DNA of 64,000 bases from positions 51,961,263 to 52,025,262 of the forward strand of contig OZ023213.1 in the NCBI GenBank assembly GCA_963995525.1, written 5' to 3'. Of the stretch, positions 12,390 to 23,297 are shown in pieces; position 1 is the stretch's first letter; every line of letters begins with the position of its first letter. Under the pieces are notes generated by a model that worked only from the letters and a program-made list of their open reading frames with translations, searched no databases and was not told where the DNA came from. Source of the DNA: Escarpia spicata. Its lineage: Eukaryota > Annelida > Polychaeta > Sabellida > Siboglinidae. The translations under genes were made by a program, and so were the position numbers.

Positions 12390-13368
12390 TCGATGGTTCC
12401 AGGAGTATCTCACTGTTAGGTGGCAACAGTCTATCAAAACAAAATATTACAGTCTAATCCACCTATCAGAACTTTCCATTGAGGATGTCTGGCCTACCCA
12501 GGTATAGCCATGTGATAAATACTCCATTAGGAAGACTGCCAAGTATATCTGACACAAGTCCTCAGTAGTGTAGTATTTATTCCACTTTCACTAATCTGCA
12601 GGTGGTACAGTGTGACTTGATCATTGGCAGTTGTCCCAGCAACTGTCACATGTAACCAGTGTCATCTATGGGGACATTGGGTCACAGTTCTACAATTTGT
12701 TCTACGTATTATTCTTTACCCAGTCTCAAAATCCACAAACTTGTCACTGCATGTGACTCTTCCTGGCTGCAGGTTAATTAGTCTGACTTGTCGACAGCAC
12801 TGTGTTTATGTGGACTAGGCTATGGGAAAAAATCAGAATGATGTTTTACTTCATGCGACTGGTGAATGTGCCTCGTCTTACAAGGTCAACATATTTTATA
12901 GTTCATTTTGAGTTGGCCCCTTAATTAATAATTTACATGTGGATCACACTATGGTATCACTGACTAAAGCTTTGTATATCTTGTAACCAAGCAGACATAA
13001 ATACATGGCTTCACACATGAGTGCCTTCTCTACAGTACGCCGCATTCATACAACAGTCTTTCACACACCTTGTCAAATACTAGTCATTCATTACCAGTTA
13101 CTGCACCGGTGCGTGTCCTAGATTACATTTTTAGATCTAGTTAATGCGTCAAATTAAAATCTCTGATTTTCACATTTTCTCAACAGACAATTGTGAAATA
13201 AGCAACACTAATATTTTGCTGTAATAGTCTTTGATGTATGGTCAAATTCTGGTCAGACGTATATACGTCAGTCTATTTATAGAGCTTCACGACTAGATTG
13301 GTATTATAAACAGGTAGTGCATATTGTTGCCCATATACGGCTCAGGCTATATAAAAGTGAAACTCGCG
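12390..13368. other. Intergenic or intronic DNA, nothing recognised
   Basis: About 1 kb of AT-rich sequence with only short, unconvincing frames. No repeat or RNA gene was identified. Confidence 0.45.
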
Positions 13369-13728
13369 CTAGCTGTATTTGGAGGTCCGGATCCATTTGG
13401 GCTGACATGTGTTTGATGTCTTATTGACATTAAATTGGGGTTTACACCCTGCATATTGAACCTTAATGGTGTCCTTTGACCTCCCCTTTTGCCCGAAGGG
13501 CGGGGTTACTTGGCATAACAGCCATCCACATCCTGTAGGGTATAATTCTACACTCAGCCGAATGACACTCTGGGCTTTTTGACAATATTGACAACGGGAA
13601 TTTTGAGATTGGAACACCAGCTCTAGGTGTCCATGGCTGGTTTCACATTTATTTCCCTGCATGGAATCTTTTATTTCGCCTGGCATAGACACCAAGCAAA
13701 AGGGTTCAACATGCACCATCTCTTGCAA
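13369..13728 (-). pseudogene. 119-codon ORF, possible piggyBac-type zinc-ribbon relic
   Basis: The frame runs from an ATG at 13728 to a TAG at 13369. Its middle contains RCQYCQ, then about 17 residues on, CGWLLC followed by a PF. This spacing loosely resembles the C-terminal cysteine-rich finger of piggyBac transposases (CxxC ... CxVxLC ... CF). One expected Cys pair and the final His are missing, so a working finger is unlikely. No upstream catalytic domain was found. The alternative is a chance frame of 119 codons. Neither host-gene status nor function can be claimed. Confidence 0.25.
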
Positions 13729-14009
13729 TAGACCATTTCCACTGGTAATTAAACCAAATGACTTTATTAACTACAATAAAGAAATGATCAAGACATTTGA
13801 AGATTAATTATAATCATTTTACTGGATGATTTATGTTTCTCAATCACTGTTTTGTACACTTTCTGGCAATAAATATACTGCACAGCAGCAAAGATTAAAA
13901 CATGAAGTATAACTTTGTCAATCTAGATGTACATAGAGATCAGGTCTGCCTATTTGCACATCTTTATTTATACAAAACCCCCAGCAAGCAGCTCATGAGG
14001 TAACCGATG

Positions 14010-14121
14010 AAAATATTTGTCTTATCAATTAGCCAATGAAAATGGTTGTCTTGTTTTCAAATGTCAAGTTTTGTGAAACAAAATGATAGACCTTTTGCCA
14101 ATAGGCTGACCAAGAAAAAAC
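14010..14121 (+). repeat. Dispersed repeat fragment, copy 2 of 2
   Basis: Direct-orientation match to 9930-10038: the same TTGTCTTATCAATTAGCC start and the same AAAATGATAGACCTTTTGCC block. The similarity stops in an A-rich run in both copies. Confidence 0.8.
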
Positions 14122-14528
14122 AACTGGTCATCGAGAGAACAAACAACATATCTTAGGAAGTAACACAGGATGCATTTCAAAACAAAATGGATTGAAATTT
14201 AAAATCACCCACAAGTGAGTTTTCATTTGTTCCGATTCTTTTCTTTCTGGCAGATTGTAACTTGAAGCTTAAGTGTTTTCTATAATTTATAAATGCAAGT
14301 AAGACTTGAGAAACATAACATTCTAATGAAGAAACTACAAGTCTTATATATGTATGTACATTATTAAACTTACATGTATCTATTGTATTTAGCACTGCTA
14401 GGATTTAGCATGGCATGTTTGGGTTGGTGTTTCTGGCCGTATCTAAGATTGCAATCGCAGAATTTAATGTTTTTTACTGTAAAGATAATCAATCTTACCT
14501 ACAAATGTGTCATTGGATGCACAGTAAA

Positions 14529-14779
14529 TTTATTAACTTTTTGCCATTTGAACATTGCGAATGCTCAAACTTGCATTGGGATTTAACATTTTTGATATCA
14601 CAGTAAAGATAATAATCATATCTACAAATACGCTGCTGGATATACCCAGGATTTGTTTTTAGTTTCTGCTGTTTGAACACTGCAAATGCTTAATCCAGCA
14701 ATGTATACGCAGCAGCGGATATAATGCAAGGTTGAGCATTTGCAATGTTCAAACAGCAATAACTCAAAAAGTTAACATA
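14529..14779. repeat. Inverted repeat, arms about 45-50 bp
   Basis: The left arm (about 14529-14578) contains TTAACTTTTTG and TTTGAACATTGCGAATGCTC. The right arm (about 14721-14779) is its reverse complement with few mismatches. A third, partial copy of the core (CTGTTTGAACACTGCAAATG) lies between them near 14670. This layout fits a small foldback or MITE-like relic. No target-site duplication was identified. Confidence 0.65.
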
Positions 14780-14789
14780 ATTCCCGTGT

Positions 14790-16000
14790 ATATCCAGCGA
14801 CAAACTTGTAGTAATTTCATGTACAGTCTGAAACAGCATTTGATGGGCTGGTTGCTTTGTGACACACAAATGACCACATTGAAGAGGGCTTAGCGACATG
14901 AGTTCGCAACGAACATGTTTAAAATTTCAATTCACTTCGTCTTTAATGCCACTATCATTACCAGTAGCTGACATTTAAACACTGACATTTTTGTCTAGGA
15001 TTTCCACAAAATTTAAAATCATTATTCAATTAGTGTGTATCAAAAATGTAATTATCCTAGGACAATTCCAACACAGATGTACTTTCAATATGAAAACAAA
15101 TCCTACACTTTGACACCTCAAATATTAAGTTTTAAATATTAATATGGTTCCGAATAATTGTTTTATAACAATTAATGTGCTACAATCTTCCAATCTGTTT
15201 TCATAAGTTTCTTTAAAAACACATTAAATTTCATTTATTATATTGTTAAAATAAACACACCAAGGCTTTACTCTCAATTAAATCAATTTAATATTAAACG
15301 TCACATTTAGAGGTTACCCCCAACTGTGTGTACAGAAATCTGTTGATTTGCAACAAACACGGGTTATTATTACACTATTGATCTGTTTTTAATGAAAAGT
15401 AAAAATCTGTGGACACCAAGCATTGGACACCAAGACAGAGACATTTTTTGAGTACACTATTTCAATGAAAATATCTGTGATGTGCATTAAACACCTTTCA
15501 TACACAACTTGTTTTGGATCGTGAAGTCTACTGATGAAAGTGGGTGTACTGACCCGTATTGTTAACTGTAAAGATAACAGGAAGGATATGTTTTGATACT
15601 GTCCACCTATGGGGCAGTCACATCATGTATCTTGGGGAAAATAAATCAAATGGTACAGCAGTGCCACCAATCGAATAGAACATATTAGCAATATTTTATG
15701 CATGTATCAGAACTGGTCAGCATTGTGCGTAATGTTTTGGCAACCAGTCACAAAAGGCTGTAATTTTTGTAATAATTCTGGATCACTCAAAACCTCATGT
15801 TCCACACCACATTTTGTTGGCTGTAGTTTGAATCAGTGCAAAACACTAAACTGTAAACAGTATTTGTCTTTGCAAACACATGATCAGCACTGTTCTACAC
15901 CTAGTTGTGGGTTCTCAATGTTCTGTCTTTGTTGCTGTGCATTCACACAACTGTTCCTGAATCCTGATGTATTTGTGGATTCACTGCTTCGGCTGAGACG
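14790..16000. other. Intergenic DNA, nothing recognised
   Basis: Very AT-rich sequence downstream of the left transposase-derived gene. Long T- and A-rich stretches are present, but no convincing coding frame, RNA or repeat was found. Confidence 0.45.
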
Positions 16001-16006
16001 ATCCAT

Positions 16007-17287
16007 TCAGAGTGGTTCAGTCTTTAGAGTAACCTGTTCTGCTTCTATCTGTTCTGTCTTCACGTGTACGTCCACAAACTTGTATTCTACCTCCAACTCT
16101 TGTCCATCTGTTTTGTCTGTCGCGTCACTGTTGTCCTCTAGATATTCATGAGACCCGGCAGTGGCGTCATACGGAACAACACCCATGTCTCTGAATGAGG
16201 GCACTATCATGTCCTGGGTCATCACATGCTGGTACGCCTTACCCACAATGTCACACACGTCATAACGCGACACAATTCGACCGACGTTCTCAACGAGGAA
16301 TTCCTCGCACTGTCGCTGGTAGGCCTCTTTCAGAGGCTGGAAGGCACTGTCTTCTTTAGGTTGCTGGGTATGACTGGTGTGAGGTGGCAGGAGATAGAGC
16401 ACAATGAACTGCTGTTCCGCCCAGTCTATAAGGGGCATGTTGACGAACGGGCGGTGACCGTCGTACAGCACTAGCACCGGGTTGTCTCGGCTACAAGGCA
16501 CGATGGACAGGAAGTGATCCTTCAAGAACTTCTGGAAGTTGCGACTGTTTGTCATGCCATCATTCGACACGGTTCCTCCCGTGCCCGGCAGTCCGTCCAT
16601 CAGTAGGTCGCGCGTCATGCGTCGACCGCTGAACACGACAAACGGCGGAAGGACATGTCCTGCAGCATTCATGCAACTCATCACTGTCACCTCGGTATAT
16701 TGAGAGGGCGTGACCCTGCTGAAGAACGGTGTCGTTGGGTCAGTCTCGGCTGTGTTCCCCGCTCTTTGGTTCGTGTCGACCACTGTGTCGTGGATTCGGA
16801 ATATCCGGTCGGGCTTGTCGAGTAAGTCATACTTCTGCATCACGCGCATCAGTTCACGGTAGTAATTGTCAACGGCTTCCTTTGTAATGCTGCGTAGCGT
16901 CGCCAGGGGCACGCTGTCCATATCGGTTATGTCCAACTCAGGCCACCTGGCGCGGAAATGCTGCAACCAAGTGTCAGTCACTATGTCGTTCTCGCTTTTC
17001 GTCTTCAGGAAGTATGCTGTTTCCGAGACCAGTGCAGCAAGCTGTTTTCTTGAATATTCGTATCCACACGCCGACATGTCGCCAACGTATGACACCAGGG
17101 CGGCCTCATTACTTGAAGTAAGCAGTCGCAGCGACACGGCCGATGAATTGGCACGTCCACGTGAACGCTTTCGTGCTCTTTCCCTTTGTTCGTGCAGAAC
17201 TTGCGAATATTGTTCTAGCTGACTACGATGTATTCGACCCTTCTTCATGTTTTCATCCTCTTCCCTTTTGCGCTGTGTGCCCAGTCC
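16007..17287 (-). CDS. Pogo/Tigger-derived DDE_1 protein, left paralog (main exon)
   Basis: A single intact frame encodes 426 residues up to a TGA at 16009-16007. With the proposed five-codon first exon at 28318-28332 the protein would be 431 aa. An acceptor (TTTTTACTACAG) precedes 17287 and the frame is phase 0 there. An internal ATG at 17248 is an alternative start (413 aa). Domains are a basic N-terminus, a CENP-B/Tc5-type HTH (around residues 65-130), then a DDE_1 core with RIFRIHDT, NAAGHVLPPFVVFSGRRM, VLYDGH and PPHTSHTQQP..SAFQPLK. The second acidic residue is present (D281). The third site is E317 or D318. The first Asp position holds H171, followed by D172. The acidic tail ends with VKTE and LKTE, which match SUMO consensus sites. 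No terminal inverted repeats were seen. It is probably a domesticated nuclear DNA-binding protein rather than an active transposase; that is inference. Confidence 0.85.
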   Translation of the reverse strand, partial: GLGTQRKREEDENMKKGRIHRSQLEQYSQVLHEQRERARKRSRGRANSSAVSLRLLTSSNEAALVSYVGDMSACGYEYSRKQLAALVSETAYFLKTKSENDIVTDTWLQHFRARWPELDITDMDSVPLATLRSITKEAVDNYYRELMRVMQKYDLLDKPDRIFRIHDTVVDTNQRAGNTAETDPTTPFFSRVTPSQYTEVTVMSCMNAAGHVLPPFVVFSGRRMTRDLLMDGLPGTGGTVSNDGMTNSRNFQKFLKDHFLSIVPCSRDNPVLVLYDGHRPFVNMPLIDWAEQQFIVLYLLPPHTSHTQQPKEDSAFQPLKEAYQRQCEEFLVENVGRIVSRYDVCDIVGKAYQHVMTQDMIVPSFRDMGVVPYDATAGSHEYLEDNSDATDKTDGQELEVEYKFVDVHVKTEQIEAEQVTLKTEPL

Positions 17288-17689
17288 CTGTAGTAAAAAT
17301 AATGCAGTTAACATACACGAATAACTACAGGTGTACACACAACACATTGGAATTTGGAAAAACAAAAATCTCCTGAGTCTACAGTGTTGAAAAGTTGTTT
17401 GTGAACCGAAATATACTTGCCTTTATAATCCATTTGAGAATAGTGTACATATAAATGTTTGTTAGAATCATCTAACCATTTGAATTTGATCATTAGAATC
17501 TAAGATTTGAAACTTGCAAAAGGGTGATTAGCCAAAATGGCTTAATTAAATGTTACAGAAGGTCTTCATCCTTTCCAATAAAATATTTTAATACTTTTCA
17601 TATCTTTCAATTTCATAATACCGAAATAACTTAGTTTGCTGGTTGGCTAGGGTGCCTAGATGTTTGGTTATTCACAAAATTATTTTAAA

Positions 17690-18205
17690 AAGCGATAAAT
17701 CACTCACCTAAATATGCCAAATAATTTAGTGTGAGCGATTTATTAGTTTATGCCATAGCGGTATCAACTACAAATTATTATTACGCAAGATTTATTCGAT
17801 CAGGTCAATTCGGGACATCAAGTGTTGGCACAGATTCAAAAATTGCATGCTGATAAAACATTTGAGACAGGAAGTAGTGACATTACAGAAAACAACAGCA
17901 GTGTAACGACGCTGATGATTAAATTGTTTTGTTTACGAGACTGACGCTTGCTGTCAACACCACGGCTACCGCCGCGCACCCATGTCCCAAGAAGAGATCG
18001 CGCCAATGCTAATTTATGTGACAAGAACAGACCTTCGCGCAAACAAATAGGTGTATATTTTGCCACTAAAGGGCATCACATGCAGCTGGTATGGTGACGC
18101 AAGTGATAATGGCAGTTAGCGCTAGTAACAAATCACTCCCTAGATGAGAGATTAGCGCATGCTTTAGGGAGAGCGCGATCGCTTGCTTAAAAAATTATGC
18201 ACTGG
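17690..18205 (+). mobile_element. Dispersed element, copy 1 (partner at 61480)
   Basis: Blocks such as CCTAAATATGCCAAATAATT, TCAATTCGGGACATCAAGT, GCTGATAAAACATTTGAGAC and AACGACGCTGATGATT recur in the same order and orientation at 61480-62092. The left end holds a short inverted repeat (ATAAATCACTCAC ... GTGAGCGATTTAT) and the right end a second one around CCCTAG...TAGGG. There is no ORF, so it is a non-autonomous element or an old repeat. It lies just upstream of the large exon of the left paralog, within its inferred intron. Confidence 0.8.
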
Positions 18206-18588
18206 TACTTGGAACACAGAAATTGTGTATATAACGTCTGAGCAGTACAACATTATGATAAGTTTAATAACCAATACCTAACTAGTAGGTGTTAACCAGA
18301 CAATTGGCTACTGTAGACTCTGTAGTGGGCTATTCCACCGCTACATGTGTGACATTCAGACATTTTAAATCTTTGAACTTCTACAGATCTATGCTAATGT
18401 ATTGCAAACTGTTGTTATCTAGCCTTGTTGTATGTTTTGTTTAATAGTTAGTGGTGACCTGTGTACATAACTATAAGAGAAATCGTTTTTTGTTATACGT
18501 TCTAACAATTTGCTTGCACACATGCACTCAAAGTAGGCACTTCAATGAATTTTGCGAACTGGGTAGTTTCGCGTGCATCGACTTGCGA

Positions 18589-18792
18589 TTACCGCGCATC
18601 ATCTCGTTTGCCAGCACGCGGGCAGCGTTTTGTTTCAACTCGTGTTTTGGCACTTTTTTTCCAGTCACTAACCTCATTCACTGCGGAATTCTTGCGGAGC
18701 GTAAGTTGGCAATTCTTGGCGTCTTTTTCTGGTCGATATTTGACAAAAATTAAGCTAAATTTCATCAATTTGATGGTATAACTGCATTTCAA
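18589..18792 (-). pseudogene. Possible psq-type HTH relic of a transposase
   Basis: The minus-strand frame contains FVKYRPEKDAKNCQLTLRKN, then NSAVNEVSDWKKSA and a basic tail ending KRCPRAGKR. The pattern (KY..E.....LR....VNE...WKK ... KR..R) resembles the N-terminal psq/BrkDBD-type helix-turn-helix that precedes DDE_1 domains in Tigger-like transposases. A donor-like GTAATC follows, but its phase does not match the phase-0 large exon at 17287. I therefore read it as a decayed fragment or an unrelated exon, not as part of the left paralog. The resemblance is by eye only. Confidence 0.3.
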
Positions 18793-18799
18793 CTGTAAC

Positions 18800-20860
18800 T
18801 TTTATATGATTGTTAGTACTTGGGTATAGGTAACAACAAATATGGTTTTAGCGCCATTCAAAACATGCAAGATTTGTCTGATTTGAATGATCTGTGTCAG
18901 TCAGACCAACAGCGCATCACCGGAGCCAAATGCAGATCACGACTTATTCCATTTCTCTGAATGTAAATCATTACAGAAACAACATTATAAGTTCAGACTT
19001 TTAGATTAAGGACTATTAAGGTGGCTGGATCAGCTAGTATATGCTTCTTTTGAATTAATCATTTCTAATATAAGTTTTGAAGATAAGCTAACCATTTTTT
19101 CTCAGAGTTTGCCTCAGATACTAAACAATACTCCAGACCAAAAAGAATTTATTTTTTTATGTTGTTTAGAGATATTTAAATGTGATTAAAGACAATTAAA
19201 AATATGTCAAAAATCACCCTAAAATGGCATTTTATTTCATTTTTGGGAATTCCCCAAAAGAAATTTGTTATGGTTGTAAGTACAAACATGTTATTGACAT
19301 TCACACGGGGTTTTTTGGTAAACAAGTGCATGTTAAGTTTGATACAGCTTCATAAACATTTTGCTACAATATTGAAAGACAGCAAAAATCCGTACTGCAT
19401 TTTTGGCACGATCCCTTCACTAAACATAAAACCATCCCATGCAATTTTGGGTAAACACAAGTCGAGTTCATATGCCAAGTTGTAGCTTTGTAAGTATTGT
19501 AGTTTTTATAAAAAGTTACATTAAGATATACTTCCTGGTTGTTACTGATAATATAAGTGTCACCAGATGCTTGTTTTTTGTTTAGAAATGTGACTTTTTT
19601 ATTGGCATGTGGCTTATTTCAACACGATTTGACAGACACTTCTATTACTGAGATTTCCCCCCAAGGTTTTCCCTCTAAGTTGTCTCATGATATGAAGGGC
19701 CACGTGTTGAACTTATTGTGGTAGACAAGAATGATTGGCACCTGCTGGGGTCAGACATGTGTCATTGCAACTGGCAGCTGAGGTGGACAAATGTAAATGT
19801 GGAATCCCCATTTGTGTTATGCAATTTTTCAAAAGCATCATTTATGTTTAGTGCTTCTTATCATAGTACTACATAAAGAGTTTAATTACTATAATTAGAT
19901 GTCACTTAATTCCCACTTTTCATAATTAATATCTGTACTAGTTATACTTAGCCATATGAATTGCAGAAGAGGTCCATGAGATACCTGCATTTAAAAACAG
20001 TGTAGTGAATAACTGCACCAACAACTCAAATTTTATTGTTAGTCTTTGTTGTTACAATAGCTATCTAAACGTAGGAATACATAATTATTAATTAATATAT
20101 AATTATACACGCCAATAATTTAATTATGGCAATAACTAAATATTATAATGGTAGAAATACCCATCTTAGACTGGCTAATTATTACTATTAGTAAGCAAAA
20201 AACAAACATAAGTTCTTATTTTATAATTAACAGAGTAAGGTTGGAATACAGATTCCCGAATTTCAAGATTAAGTGTAGCCAGTGTATTGTGAATATTATG
20301 GTTTGCCTGCATGACAGCTAGGTGCCAATTTCGCCTAGTGGATAACCAGCACAACGCGGTTGTCTGCCTGGCAGATATCCAACTAGTTGCGGATGTTACC
20401 AGGCAGCCAGTCTATTTTAGCACAGCGTCACTGTCTGCAGTGGTGTTCTCGAAAACCATGCAACTAAGTCGCACAAAAGGCGATTTCCACATTTGTAAAC
20501 CTTTTTCAAATGTCACATAACATATATCATCTGAACAGTGTGAAACTGATATGCAGATGTGTATATACACAAACTTGAATTTTAGGCAATAACACTATCA
20601 AAAATTCATGCTTATACAATAATTCGTCATAACTTTTGTTTGGTTTACCGCGGAAACTTCATGCAATGTCTGCAGTAAAGACGAACACGCCTTCTAATTG
20701 GTCGAACAGATCTCATGACGATCCAAATGGGTTTACAAGTGTGGGTCTTTAGTTTGCTGCGACCTGTTTTTGCAAAATGGCATGGCTTATGTCATTATTT
20801 ATGGTTATGCTTTTAGACTTAGAAATTATATAAATTTTGTTATGCAATAATTTTATTTAA
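18800..20860. other. AT-rich intronic DNA, nothing recognised
   Basis: About 2 kb with no convincing frame, splice pair or repeat. It lies within the inferred long intron of the left paralog. Confidence 0.4.
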
Positions 20861-20861
20861 C

Positions 20862-21350
20862 TAGACATTATAGCCTTTTTTTAAATGTCTGGGTCTGTTG
20901 CGGTAGCACTGTAATTAGCCAATACTGACTTATTAATTATATTATTATGAAATAAATGGTTATATATAGTTAACCTTTATTTAATAATTCATGTGGTTTT
21001 ACAGCTTGCATAAATTAGACAAATATCTTCATAATCAGGGACATTATCATTATGGCCTTTTACTGAAATGTTTCGGTCTGTCAAGGTAGCATGCTAATTA
21101 GCCAATACTGACTTATTAATTAAGTTATTATTAAATTAATAGTTACTATACATTTATTACCATAATTAATGTGGTTATGCACCTTGCATAATATACATCT
21201 TCATATTTATGGATATTATGGTCTTTTATTGAAATGTGTCAGTCTGTCGAGTTTGTAACTAAAATTAACTAATTAATTGCATTAATTTGGTTATAATTAG
21301 TATTACAAATATTAAATATTATAAATGTATTACTCTAGTCAATGTGTTTG
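20862..21350. repeat. Degenerate tandem repeat, unit about 170 bp, about 2.5 copies
   Basis: Three successive stretches start with ATTATAGCCTTTTTTTAAATG-like sequence (20867, 21046, 21216). Each continues with TCTGTC/TG..GTAGCA, AATTAGCCAATACTGACTTA and TGTGGTTxTxxxxCTTGCATAA blocks. The third copy is truncated. It is AT-rich and non-coding. Confidence 0.75.
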
Positions 21351-21399
21351 AAAACCCTGAAAACAGTATTTGTATTTAAATATCTAGTCTCTATAAATA

Positions 21400-22440
21400 A
21401 AAGTTATGACATTTTAAAGCAAATATTTATCCACAAAAATGAATCCATTTTGCCATTGTAAGAGAAAAAAATCATGCTGTTTTGCCGTCTTAAAATTGCA
21501 ATATCTTTTGATCTATTAAAGGTATCTGAGACTTTAAATTAAGCCCATTCCCAATGCCATGGTCTAGCATGAGTTCATATAAAATGTTGTTGTTGAAGTG
21601 CCTACTCAAACGTCAAAGAATTAAATCATTGTCACTTGTTTAGAAAATGGGGATATCCGAATATAGACCCATCACAAGTCTTAAGATTATTGTCAAATGC
21701 TAGTGTACATAGACGTAGCATCAGAAAAACCCATTAGGCATTACAAAGTCAAAGACGCAACCGACTACCGAGTTGAGAGCTGTAACTTCCGGTTGGGCGG
21801 TTTTGTTTTACTTAGAGGCTCTGCACAAAATCATTCTTTTTTGCTGTTTCTGTGGTCGTTAAAGGACATCATTAGACTATGTGTTTTGTAAATAACACAC
21901 CAGTAACCTACACCGATGGATCGGTAAAATTTATCTGCCGATGCGATGCAATTTTAAATTTGTGAAACAAGTCTCATTCGCGCCAACTGTCTGCCATCTT
22001 TTTCTTATATTCTGGGTGGTATTTCTTCCGGTTGCTTCCGGGTAGGTGCACTTCATGCTAGAATTCAGGTAAGGCATTAAAGAACACACTAAAGCAAGCA
22101 AACAGAGATATTCAGTTAAATAATAAGATAAGATCATCTGGTGCTCAGATAGAAGCACTCCTGCATGTCTTTTATACTAACAGGCTTTTTCAGCAGATTG
22201 TTTCCCCAGAGTCGCCCTGGACCGAGTACAGACGCAGAGTTGTCTGTATATTTCTTCCACTTGACTTGTACTTTTTCACATACAGTCCTGCCTTCACGCA
22301 CGTACTTCTCTAGTACATGGCACGTATATTCAACCACAACTAAGTGAGAATATATAAATAAAACAGGTAGGAAAAGATATACCGGGTAAGCATAGTGAAA
22401 TATTCTGACAAGTAAAATAAAATTTCAGCTGGAAACAACT
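21400..22440. other. Non-coding DNA, may include the LINE 5' untranslated region
   Basis: No convincing frame. The last 100-300 bp before 22445 probably belong to the LINE, but I cannot place its 5' end. Confidence 0.4.
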
Positions 22441-22444
22441 TAAA

Positions 22445-23297
22445 ATGGCAACTGCAAAACGGCAGAGGGGTGCAAGCCAAAGTACTCAAGTAAATACATG
22501 TGATGTCTGCCTAAAAGATGTCAAGGGGAAACACAAAGCCCTGGCTTGTGAAATTTGTGAAAAGTGGTACCATATTTACTGCCAGAACATCTCCGAACAA
22601 GTTTATGAATTTCTTGTCAAAGAAGGAAGCAGTGTACACTGGTTTTGTGATAAATGCAATGGAGCAGCAGCTAAAATCTACAAAATGGTTTGCGCTGTAA
22701 AGGTAAAACAGGACGAGATAGAGACTAAAGTAGACTCTGTGACTGAGAAGGTCGAGCTATTGGAAAGAATTATGGAAACAAAGATGGATGAAAAACTAAC
22801 TCGGCTGAGAAGGGATCAGGAAGAACTGGAAAAGCGCAGAGCAAACCTGATCATATATGAGGTAGCGGAGCCAAAAAGCGAAGACAGCAAGGAGCGAAAA
22901 AGAGAGGACAAACGCAAAGTGGAATTACTATTTCAAAAGATCCAAGTGCAAGTAACCGACATAAAATCGGTCAGTCGGCTGGGAAAGAAAAACGAAGGAA
23001 ATGTTCGGCCAGTAAAGGTAATATTAAGCAGTGAAAGCGACAAGATGACTGTCATGAACAGAGTTCAATCACTGAGGCAATCTCAACAGAAGGGTGATTT
23101 CGAGATCCTGAAGGAAATACATATTGCCCCAGACATGACCCAGCGGCAAAGAGAGGAGAGAAGAGAGCTGAAGAAGGAAGCGGAAGCAGGAAGGAGAAGA
23201 TGATCTGATGATACGGGATGGCAGAATAGTCAGAAAGAAGCCTTTTCGTGGGCAGGAAGAGCCATCAGACAAGACAAGAACAGAAAGAAAACACTAA
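22445..23297 (+). pseudogene. LINE ORF1: PHD finger, coiled coil, nucleic-acid-binding domain
   Basis: The first ATG after an A-rich leader opens a frame whose residues 18-75 form a PHD-type zinc finger: CDVC, CEIC..WYHIYC and WFCDKC give a C4-H-C3 pattern. A coiled coil of charged heptads follows (about 80-135), then a region with ANLIIYEV resembling the RRM-like part of LINE ORF1 proteins. The visible frame stops at 23203 after an Arg-rich end. The next frame continues naturally (LMIRDGRIVRKKPFRG) to a TAA at 23295-23297, so a one-base shift near 23190-23200 has truncated ORF1. PHD fingers are known in ORF1 of several CR1/L2-like elements. Confidence 0.8.
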
